From positions 2,096,501-2,160,500 of the forward strand of contig NZ_CP080429.1 of NCBI RefSeq assembly GCF_019613795.1: 64,000 bases of DNA, written 5' to 3'. Position numbers and translations under genes: made by a program. The notes beneath the pieces were generated by a model that ran no database searches, was not told the origin of the DNA, and saw only the letters and a program-made list of their open reading frames with translations. The stretch is from Flavobacterium litorale. Lineage in GTDB: Bacteria > Bacteroidota > Bacteroidia > Flavobacteriales > Flavobacteriaceae. How positions within the stretch are numbered: position 1 is the stretch's first letter; every line of letters starts with the position of its first letter. Of this stretch, positions 24,035 to 31,168 are shown in pieces.

Positions 24035-26347
24035 CTACTTTTTATGCGTTAATGGCTTTAATGCTTTTTTCATATTTTCCATAGTACGGCGTTGCCCTGC
24101 TATATAAGGGTAAAAGTGTGGTACTGCCGACATATACGGTTTGGGTATGCCGAGTTCTTCAATATTATTCGCCTTATATTTTTCGTAGGCTTGTGCATTG
24201 CGTACAAAATAGGGGTCGAGCAATAAAGTTTTGCCCAGAGCTACTAAATCAGCACGCCCATTTAGTAATATGGTGTTAATTTGGTCGATATCCTGAATAT
24301 ACCCTGCCGTAATGGTAGGTACATTCGCTTCATTACGAACCATATCCGAGAATGGTGTTTGCCACATCCTGCCAATAGCGGGTTTTTCGTGTGCTACGGT
24401 TAACCCTGTAGAAACGTTTATAATATCGGCACCTGCCTCTTTAAATGCGGTTGCAATAGCCAGTACATCGTCTTCGGTAATGCCATTTTCTGCCCAGTCG
24501 GATGCCGAAATACGTACCGACATTGGTTTTTCTTGCGGGAATGCCTCACGCATAGCCTTAAATACGCGTAATGGGAATTTTAAACGGTTTTGGATGCTTC
24601 CGCCGAATTCATCTGTACGAATATTGGTAAGTGGCGATAGGAAAGAGGCTAATAAAAATCCGTGATGTGCCTGTAGCTCAATCATATCAAAACCTGCTTT
24701 GTTGGCATTTTTTGTAGCATTAACAAACTCGGTGGTTATGGTATCCATATCGGCTATCGTCATCTCCTTAGGCGTACCCATTTTTTCGCTAAACGGAATT
24801 GGTGAAGCCGAAATTAATTCCCACGGATTATTAATAGCTTCGTTTTTATAATCCCAATAATATTGCATAGCTCCTTTACGCCCCGAATGCCCTATCTGAA
24901 TACCTATTTTAGCGGTACTGTTTTGATGCACAAAATTAACAACACGTTTCCATGCAAGAGTTTGTTTTTTAGACCATATACCCGCACAACCTAAAGTAAT
25001 TCTACCAGTAAGCGATATGGCTGCAGCTTCGGTTAAAATTAATCCTAAACCACCTGTAGCACGCGACCCGTAGTGCATTAAGTGCCAATCGTTCACCACG
25101 CCTTCCTCAGCCGAGTATTGCTCCATCGGGCTCATCACAATACGGTTATCAAGCTCCATTTGTCGCAACTTGTAAGGGGTAAATGCAGCAGGTGTATGTA
25201 AGTTGTTATTCCCTTCTTTTTTATTAAAAGCTTCCAGTACTTTTTGCGTGAATGAAGCATCGCGTAAGCCTAAATTTTCAAACGTTACTTTTTTAGCACG
25301 CGTCATGGTGCTAAAGGCAAATTTCATAAAATCGTGTTGCATGTGCCTGTCCATATGCTCAAACCAATCGAGCGATACGTTGGCAGCGTGCTGTATCATT
25401 TCTACACGGTTACGGCGCAGTTTTTCGTAATTCTCAAAAACAGCGGGTATATTGTTGGTGTGTTTTATAACCGAATCGGCAAGTGCAATGGCACATTCCA
25501 TAGCCAGCTTAGTACCCGACCCGATAGAGTAGTGGGCTGTTGCTTTGGCATCGCCCAGTAATACAATGTTGTCTTTATGCCATTTTTTATTGGTAATGGC
25601 AGGGAATTGCCTCCAATGCGAACGGTTAGATATTAAACCATGCCCGTCCAACTCTTCTTTAAATAGTTCGGATAGTTTGGCAATGGTAGCCGCTTCATCA
25701 GTAACATCAAAACCTGCTTTTTGCCAAGTTGCATCGGTAGTTTCAAATATCCAGGTACTCATGCCTTCCTCATATTGGTACGTATGGGCTACAAAGGTAC
25801 CGTAAGGCGTACTTCTAAAAAAGTAGGTAAAGGCATCCAGCGGTCGGGTAGAACCCATCCACACAAATCGGTTGCTCTTCATTTCGACTTCTGTACCAAA
25901 GTCTTCAGTAAACTGCTCGCGTATACCGCTGTTAATACCATCGGCAGCCACTATAATATCAGCATCGGAGAATTGTGAAAGGTCGGTAACATTGGCTTCA
26001 AAATGCAGGGTAACGCCTACATCGCGGCAGCGTTGTTGTAATAACTGTAGTAGTGTTTTACGCGAACAACCACAAAAACCGTTACCTGTTATACGCACTT
26101 TTTCGCCATCGCGTGCTACATCAAGCTCGTCCCAATAGGCAAATTCACTCCTAATAAGGTCGTATGAATCAGGGTCGCGGGTAAGGAATTCACTTAAGGT
26201 TTCATCAGAGAATACAACGCCAAAACCAAAGGAGTCGTCGGCTTTGTTACGTTCGTACACGCTTATATCATACTCTGGCTTTGCCTTTTTTAAAAGTATC
26301 GAAAAATATAAACCTCCAGGACCTCCGCCTATTACTCTTATTTTCAT
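24035..26347 (-). CDS. bifunctional salicylyl-CoA 5-hydroxylase / 2-aminobenzoyl-CoA monooxygenase-reductase type
   Basis: A 770-residue two-domain flavoenzyme. Residues 1-370 are a group A FAD monooxygenase: GGGPGGLYF (7-15), the DG motif in AADGINSGIR (134-143) and the second FAD motif LLGDAKATAHYSIGSG (264-278). Residues from about 389 on are an Old Yellow Enzyme-like FMN domain with IQIGHSGRKG (483-492) and AHHGFLLASFLSPLTN with FGGSIQNR. This is the architecture of 2-aminobenzoyl-CoA monooxygenase/reductase, and many proteins annotated as salicylyl-CoA 5-hydroxylase share it. The expected job is 5-hydroxylation of the CoA thioester made by the ligase. Whether the OYE domain also reduces the ring here is unclear, since a ring-cleavage dioxygenase follows. 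Confidence 0.87.
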   Translation of the reverse strand: MKIRVIGGGPGGLYFSILLKKAKPEYDISVYERNKADDSFGFGVVFSDETLSEFLTRDPDSYDLIRSEFAYWDELDVARDGEKVRITGNGFCGCSRKTLLQLLQQRCRDVGVTLHFEANVTDLSQFSDADIIVAADGINSGIREQFTEDFGTEVEMKSNRFVWMGSTRPLDAFTYFFRSTPYGTFVAHTYQYEEGMSTWIFETTDATWQKAGFDVTDEAATIAKLSELFKEELDGHGLISNRSHWRQFPAITNKKWHKDNIVLLGDAKATAHYSIGSGTKLAMECAIALADSVIKHTNNIPAVFENYEKLRRNRVEMIQHAANVSLDWFEHMDRHMQHDFMKFAFSTMTRAKKVTFENLGLRDASFTQKVLEAFNKKEGNNNLHTPAAFTPYKLRQMELDNRIVMSPMEQYSAEEGVVNDWHLMHYGSRATGGLGLILTEAAAISLTGRITLGCAGIWSKKQTLAWKRVVNFVHQNSTAKIGIQIGHSGRKGAMQYYWDYKNEAINNPWELISASPIPFSEKMGTPKEMTIADMDTITTEFVNATKNANKAGFDMIELQAHHGFLLASFLSPLTNIRTDEFGGSIQNRLKFPLRVFKAMREAFPQEKPMSVRISASDWAENGITEDDVLAIATAFKEAGADIINVSTGLTVAHEKPAIGRMWQTPFSDMVRNEANVPTITAGYIQDIDQINTILLNGRADLVALGKTLLLDPYFVRNAQAYEKYKANNIEELGIPKPYMSAVPHFYPYIAGQRRTMENMKKALKPLTHKK

Positions 26348-26351
26348 TGTG

Positions 26352-26960
26352 TTATATTGGTCTTTTTATTGAAAAAATTTCGCCTAACCCTGCGTAGTTA
26401 GAGCCTGCTAGGCGTGCCACAGGCTTGTAAACGTCTAAATTTATTCTAAGATTATCCGAAAGTATTGCATCATCTATATGAAACATGACAATGCGCCCTA
26501 TCATTACCGTTGCACCACCATTTTTATGATCTTCTAAGCTATAATGGTGTACGAGTTCGCACTCAAAACTTACGGGGCTTTCTTTTACGCGTGGTGGTTG
26601 TACTAAAACCGATGGCTCGGGTGTAAGCCCTGCATAGTCAAATTCGCTCTCGTTAGGAGGTAAATTTGCTGATGTATTGTTCATCGCTTTTACCAACTCC
26701 ATGGTAGCAAGATTAACCACAAACTGCTTGGTAGCTAATATGTTGTTGAGTGTATCTTTATTTTTATTGCCAGTACGTACCGTAGAGAACATAATATGTG
26801 GCGGATCTTCGCCTACCGCATTAAAAAATGAGAAGGGTGCAAGGTTGGTTGTACCGTCTTTGCTAATGCTCGAAACCCAACCTATAGGACGTGGAATTAT
26901 GGTGCCTGTAAGTAATTTGTAAACGTCTTTCTGACTGGCTTTGGATGGGTCGAGTTGCAT
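26352..26960 (-). CDS. flavin reductase-like FMN-binding split-barrel protein
   Basis: A 202-residue protein of the flavin reductase (DIM6/NTAB) family, first gene of the catabolic operon. It starts with DVYKLLTGTIIPRPIGWVSSI, followed by TNLAPFSFFNAVGEDPPHIMFS and LATKQFVVNLATMELVKAMN, the usual FMN-binding pattern. It ends 4 nt before the hydroxylase start. Such proteins reduce FMN with NAD(P)H or act as FMN oxidoreductases. Its position suggests it serves the hydroxylase, but group A monooxygenases normally reduce their own FAD, so the OYE domain or another reaction may be the client. Confidence 0.85.
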   Translation of the reverse strand: MQLDPSKASQKDVYKLLTGTIIPRPIGWVSSISKDGTTNLAPFSFFNAVGEDPPHIMFSTVRTGNKNKDTLNNILATKQFVVNLATMELVKAMNNTSANLPPNESEFDYAGLTPEPSVLVQPPRVKESPVSFECELVHHYSLEDHKNGGATVMIGRIVMFHIDDAILSDNLRINLDVYKPVARLAGSNYAGLGEIFSIKRPI

Positions 26961-27070
26961 GGGTAATGTTGTTTATTACAAATAAAAGAAATTTTATCAG
27001 GTATAATTTAATTTATCGACAACTAAATTACATTTTTTTAAATTTTATGTAAATAAAGTTACAAATACTG

Positions 27071-27295
27071 TAGAACGCGGATAACACAGGTTAGGCGGAT
27101 GAACGCAAATTTTTGTTTTGAACTGTCATTGCGAGTGCAGCGTAGCGAAACGTGGCAATCTATTTTATTAATTTTTTATTATAATAATTACAAATGGAAC
27201 ACGAATAACATGAATTGGGCAGATGAGCTCAGGTTTTTGCTTTGGACTGTCATTGCGAGTGGAGGGTAGTGGAATGCAGCAATTTATTTTTTAAT
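27071..27295. repeat. two diverged tandem copies of a TGTCATTGCGAG intergenic repeat
   Basis: Two copies about 124 nt apart share the same order of blocks: a 'GGATAACA/CGAATAACA' block, a 'GGCGGATGA/GGGCAGATGA' block, 'TTTTTG(T/C)TTTG', then TGTCATTGCGAGTG. The cores carry short terminal inverted repeats ATTGC...GCAAT (27128-27159 and 27252-27283). The core resembles the widely dispersed GTCATTGCGAG...GCAATC repeats of bacterial intergenic DNA. They fill most of the 448-nt gap between the catabolic operon and uvrB. No gene is seen in that gap apart from the small frame at 27354. Confidence 0.7.
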
Positions 27296-27353
27296 TAATC
27301 TCTTTTTTTTAGGGTTAGATTTTTCTGATTAACTAATAGGCGAAACAAAATTT

Positions 27354-27434
27354 ATGAAAAAAATAATGCTCAAAAGTATTCTCACGGTATGTATATATTT
27401 TCCATTTATTATATTTTACCTTGCAATTCCTTAA
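27354..27434 (+). CDS. possible 26-aa hydrophobic peptide or gene remnant
   Basis: An ATG frame encoding a basic start followed by a hydrophobic run (MKKIMLKSILTVCIYF, ending in IIFYLAIP). It looks like a signal peptide or single membrane helix with nothing after it. Its last 26 nt overlap the 3' end of uvrB in antisense. It may be a remnant of a gene lost next to the repeats, or chance. Confidence 0.2.
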   Translation: MKKIMLKSILTVCIYFPFIIFYLAIP

Positions 27435-29394
27435 TATCATCCCTCAACTTAGCGGCTTGTAAAAAATCTAAATCTTTGGCTGCTTTTTCCATTGCTTTAC
27501 GTTTTTCACGTATTAATTTCTCAATGTCGCCTTTTGCCATATAGGTCGTATCGGGTTCGGCAGCGTGTTTTGGAGCTTCTTCGGTAGCATACGTAATACT
27601 GTTTTTACCTAACGAGTTCTCTATTTTTTTGTTTAGTGCTGTGGGGGTTATGTTATTGGCTGTATTATAATTGTGTTGTTTTTCGCGCCTGTAAGTAGTT
27701 TCGTCTATGGTGCGCTGCATGCTATCGGTAATTTTATCGGCGTACATTATGGCTTTACCGTTTACATTACGGGCGGCACGCCCTACGGTTTGGGTTAACG
27801 AGCGCGTACTACGCAAAAAACCTTCCTTATCAGCATCCAATATGGCTACTAACGATACTTCGGGTAAATCCAACCCCTCGCGTAATAGGTTAACGCCAAT
27901 AAGTACATCAAACAGCCCTTTGCGTAAATCTTGCATTATTTCTACGCGCTCAATCGTATCTATATCACTATGGATGTAACGGCAGCGTATGGCTACTTTG
28001 GTTAGGTATTTGGCAAGCTCTTCTGCCATACGTTTGGTTAGTGTGGTTACTAACACACGTTCGTCTAGTTCTACACGCTGCTGTATTTCTTCAATAAGGT
28101 CGTCTATCTGGTTTAGGCTTGGGCGTACTTCAATTACGGGGTCGAGTAAGCCTGTAGGGCGTATTACTTGCTCTACATATACGCCATCGCTTTTTTGCAA
28201 CTCATAATCGGCGGGGGTAGCACTTACAAATACTACCTGATTTTGCATGGCTTCGAATTCCTCAAACTTTAAAGGGCGGTTATCCATAGCAGCAGGCAGG
28301 CGGAAGCCATATTCTACTAAATTCTCTTTACGCGAGCGGTCGCCACCATACATGGCGTGTACTTGGCTAATGGTTACGTGGCTTTCGTCGATAACCATTA
28401 AATAATCGTCAGGGAAATAATCGAGTAAACAGAACGGTCGTGTACCAGGTTGCCTTCTGTCCAGATAGCGCGAGTAATTCTCGATACCCGAGCAGTAGCC
28501 TAGCTCGCGTATCATTTCGAGGTCGAAATTGGTACGCTCTTCCAGTCGTTTTGCTTCGAGGTGTTTGCCTATTTCTTTAAAATAATCTACCTGCTTCACT
28601 AAGTCTTGTTGTATTTCCCATATCGCTCCCTGTAGTACATCGGGGCTGGTTACAAACATATTGGCAGGGTAAATATTCAATTTTTCATATTTCTCTATTA
28701 CCTGCGCTGTTTTGGCATTAAATGCTTCTATTTCTTCAATTTCATCACCAAAAAAGTGAATTCGGAACGGATCATCGGCATAACTTGGGAATACCTCAAC
28801 GGTATCGCCCTTGATGCGGAATGTACCTGGTAGAAATTCGGCTTCGGTACGCGAATATAAACTTTGTACTAAACGGTGCAGTAGTTTGGTACGACTAATT
28901 ACTTGGTTGCGTTCTATAGAAACTACGTTTTTCTGAAATTCTACGGGGTTACCAATACCGTACAAACAGGATACTGAGGCTACTACTAGTACATCCCGAC
29001 GCCCTGAGAGTAGAGAAGAGGTGGTACTAAGGCGCATTTTCTCTAGTTCATCATTTATAGAGAGGTCTTTTTCTATGTACAATCCGCTTACGGGTATATA
29101 GGCTTCGGGTTGGTAATAATCGTAGTAGGATACAAAGTATTCTACGGCATTATCAGGAAAAAATTGCTTGAATTCGCTGTATAATTGTGCTGCTAGTGTT
29201 TTGTTATGTGCTAGTACTAGGGTTGGTTTTTCTACTTTTTCTATAACATTTGCCATAGTAAAGGTTTTACCCGAACCTGTAACGCCTAAAAGGGTTTGGA
29301 ATTTTTCGTTAGCGTTAATGCCATCACTAAGTTGTTTAATAGCAGCAGGCTGGTCGCCCGTTGGTTTATAATCAGATACTACTTTGAATTTCAT
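27409..29394 (-). CDS. uvrB: excinuclease ABC subunit UvrB
   Basis: The damage-verification helicase of nucleotide excision repair, 661 residues. Walker A is LLGVTGSGKTFTM near residue 36. The beta-hairpin region lies around FVSYYDYYQPEAYIP, followed by SSLLSGRRDVLVVASVSCLYG. Motif VI-type sequence is TQTVGRAARNVNGKA. The C-terminal UVR domain that contacts UvrC is EKAAKDLDFLQAAKLRDD. The length is normal. It works with UvrA and UvrC, neither of which is in the window. It stands alone, with repeats on its downstream side. Confidence 0.97.
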   Translation of the reverse strand: MKFKVVSDYKPTGDQPAAIKQLSDGINANEKFQTLLGVTGSGKTFTMANVIEKVEKPTLVLAHNKTLAAQLYSEFKQFFPDNAVEYFVSYYDYYQPEAYIPVSGLYIEKDLSINDELEKMRLSTTSSLLSGRRDVLVVASVSCLYGIGNPVEFQKNVVSIERNQVISRTKLLHRLVQSLYSRTEAEFLPGTFRIKGDTVEVFPSYADDPFRIHFFGDEIEEIEAFNAKTAQVIEKYEKLNIYPANMFVTSPDVLQGAIWEIQQDLVKQVDYFKEIGKHLEAKRLEERTNFDLEMIRELGYCSGIENYSRYLDRRQPGTRPFCLLDYFPDDYLMVIDESHVTISQVHAMYGGDRSRKENLVEYGFRLPAAMDNRPLKFEEFEAMQNQVVFVSATPADYELQKSDGVYVEQVIRPTGLLDPVIEVRPSLNQIDDLIEEIQQRVELDERVLVTTLTKRMAEELAKYLTKVAIRCRYIHSDIDTIERVEIMQDLRKGLFDVLIGVNLLREGLDLPEVSLVAILDADKEGFLRSTRSLTQTVGRAARNVNGKAIMYADKITDSMQRTIDETTYRREKQHNYNTANNITPTALNKKIENSLGKNSITYATEEAPKHAAEPDTTYMAKGDIEKLIREKRKAMEKAAKDLDFLQAAKLRDDIKELQGKI

Positions 29395-29415
29395 GTTGCA
29401 GTTTGTGCTTTTCTA

Positions 29416-29423
29416 CAAATATA
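29416..29423 (-). promoter_or_regulatory. candidate -7 element for uvrB
   Basis: Minus-strand TATATTTG, an exact TAnnTTTG match ending 21 nt upstream of the uvrB ATG (29394). The -33 region has no clear TTG at normal spacing. Confidence 0.4.
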
Positions 29424-29491
29424 ACGAATAGTTTAGCGCGTAGTAATAGCTGTAGTATAACAGTTTGCGAATACTTTATTGTAAAAGAAAA

Positions 29492-30154
29492 TTAATCGAA
29501 ACATTCCATAAGTAACAAATCTCCTTCACGATGCTCTATGGTTACAATACCATCGTTTAACGCCTCATTGCTACTACCTGTACGGTACCCTAAGGTTAAC
29601 GCCTCGTTAGTGAGCGGGTATTTGAGGTTTCGGGTTGTAATACCTTTTGCTGTACCTACTGGTATTAACGAAAGTGGAGTAGTAGCGGTATACCATTTGT
29701 TGAACTTTTGCGGGAGTTGGAAAATTTTGCTATGGTCGTCCAACAACACAATTTTTAATTTTTCACGATATCCTACAATGGTAGTTATATTGGTTATAGT
29801 ATGGTCGGCACGCTTGCCTGTAGCCCAAATAACATTTACTGCAGGAAATCCGCGATTTATAAGGTAATCAAATGCTTTTTCGAGGTCTGTTTTATTTTGG
29901 TCGGGCGTATGTACTATTTCTAGCGGATATTGTAATTCGCGGTAGGCTTCAGGGTCGAAATTACGGTCGAAATCACCCAGTAGTACATCTACTTTAATGC
30001 CTAAATCGACTACGCGTTGTATGGCACTGTCTAAAACAATAACCAATGGTGACCATTCTAATAACTGATCCATGAGGTTTTTACTGCACGCTGCACCGTT
30101 GGCTATTATTAATGCAGGCTCTTGGTCGTCGCGTACTATATGGTGGGATGACAT
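29492..30154 (-). CDS. thiamine pyrophosphokinase
   Basis: A 220-residue thiamin diphosphokinase that transfers pyrophosphate from ATP to thiamine to make the cofactor used, for example, by MenD. Diagnostic segments are VLLGDFDRNFDPEAY, HTPDQNKTDLEKAFDYL and WATGKRADHTITNI. The N-terminal domain begins PALIIANGAAC. The C-terminal beta-domain contains SLIPVGTAKGITTRNLKYPL. The length agrees with the family. It stands alone between uvrB and a DUF4249 gene, separated from the latter by a hairpin. Confidence 0.93.
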   Translation of the reverse strand: MSSHHIVRDDQEPALIIANGAACSKNLMDQLLEWSPLVIVLDSAIQRVVDLGIKVDVLLGDFDRNFDPEAYRELQYPLEIVHTPDQNKTDLEKAFDYLINRGFPAVNVIWATGKRADHTITNITTIVGYREKLKIVLLDDHSKIFQLPQKFNKWYTATTPLSLIPVGTAKGITTRNLKYPLTNEALTLGYRTGSSNEALNDGIVTIEHREGDLLLMECFD

Positions 30155-30205
30155 AATTATATAGTTTATGTAAAAATAATATAAATAAAAATTTATATAC
30201 TATAA

Positions 30206-30235
30206 CGGCTATTACCAATTTATTGATAATAGCCG
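30206..30235 (-). terminator. hairpin, probable terminator of the DUF4249/TonB-receptor operon
   Basis: Arms of 9 nt (30206-30214 and 30227-30235) pair perfectly, and CAAT/ATTG extends the stem inside after one mismatch. It lies 35 nt past the DUF4249 stop. A T-rich run follows only after a few bases on the minus strand, so termination is likely but not certain. Confidence 0.45.
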
Positions 30236-30269
30236 CATATTGCTAAAAAGGTATTTGAAATAGTTCTCT

Positions 30270-31100
30270 TTATTGAATAATATATTCTACATAATCTACT
30301 TCTGAAAGCTGAAAATAGCCAAAAGGATTGTTGTTTTCATTAGTCTCATTTATAAGGTTTCCACGAATGGGGGCGGGTGTTGTTTGAAATGGTCCGCTAC
30401 CTGCTCCTCCTTCTATCATAGTAATAACGAGTTCCATATAGTTATAATATCTTCTAGATATTCCTGATAGTTTAATGTTTAAATCATCTCCGCTCTTTAT
30501 GTTATCGTCTATATATAGTACAGACATTAAATTACCATTACTAAACTCATCATCTAATGCTGTATATTCGGGATAAGGAATTGCATTGGTACTGAACTTT
30601 GATAAGTAATAATTTTCTGCTGTTGGGTCATCTTGAAAAAAGGCTTCAATTTCTATAGCATCTCCAGAAAAGCCACTGTCATCTTTTTGAGTTATATTCT
30701 CAATACTAGACACAGGGTACATTTTTTCGGTAGCTGTATATGTTTCATTATTATAAATAATAGTAAGCTCAAAATTATTACCTATAATTGGCTCAAAATT
30801 AGTACATATATATTCTCCTGTACCTGGTACTGTTTCAATAAAGTCAAATACAGATCCGTTATCAGTGTTAGTAATAAAAGCCGTAGCACCTGAAACGGTT
30901 GGTACTGTTTCTTCGTAATATCCTGTAGAAGTTGTAAGTTTTATAACTTGTTCGTTACCAGGTGTACCTTTAACCCAATCTATAGAGGCATCTATTACAA
31001 GCTTGGGATCTTCGGTATCTAAATCAAGATTTACTACTTCTTCACACGAAATGAAGAGTATAGTAGTCGCAAATAATAAGATAAATTTAATATTTTTCAT
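30270..31100 (-). CDS. DUF4249 family lipoprotein
   Basis: A 276-residue surface-type lipoprotein with lipobox ILFISC (Cys19), then EEVVNLDLDTEDPKLVIDASI, the typical DUF4249 opening. The body is beta-rich with extracellular-lipoprotein character. DUF4249 proteins usually lie directly downstream of a TonB-dependent receptor with a carboxypeptidase-like N-terminal domain, as here (68 nt gap). They are probably the receptor's outer-membrane partner in taking up an unknown ligand. Confidence 0.88.
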   Translation of the reverse strand: MKNIKFILLFATTILFISCEEVVNLDLDTEDPKLVIDASIDWVKGTPGNEQVIKLTTSTGYYEETVPTVSGATAFITNTDNGSVFDFIETVPGTGEYICTNFEPIIGNNFELTIIYNNETYTATEKMYPVSSIENITQKDDSGFSGDAIEIEAFFQDDPTAENYYLSKFSTNAIPYPEYTALDDEFSNGNLMSVLYIDDNIKSGDDLNIKLSGISRRYYNYMELVITMIEGGAGSGPFQTTPAPIRGNLINETNENNNPFGYFQLSEVDYVEYIIQ

Positions 31101-31168
31101 AATTATATATTTAAAATCCTTTTTGTTCGATTTTTTATAATATTCAATCGAATAAGACGGGATATTAT

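Noticed and set aside
24035..26347. Two separate genes (monooxygenase and OYE-family reductase) joined by a sequencing error
   Set aside because: The frame is continuous across a plausible linker, and the same fusion is known in 2-aminobenzoyl-CoA monooxygenase/reductase.
27120..27300. CRISPR array or insertion sequence
   Set aside because: There are only two diverged copies, with no regular spacers, no cas genes and no transposase.
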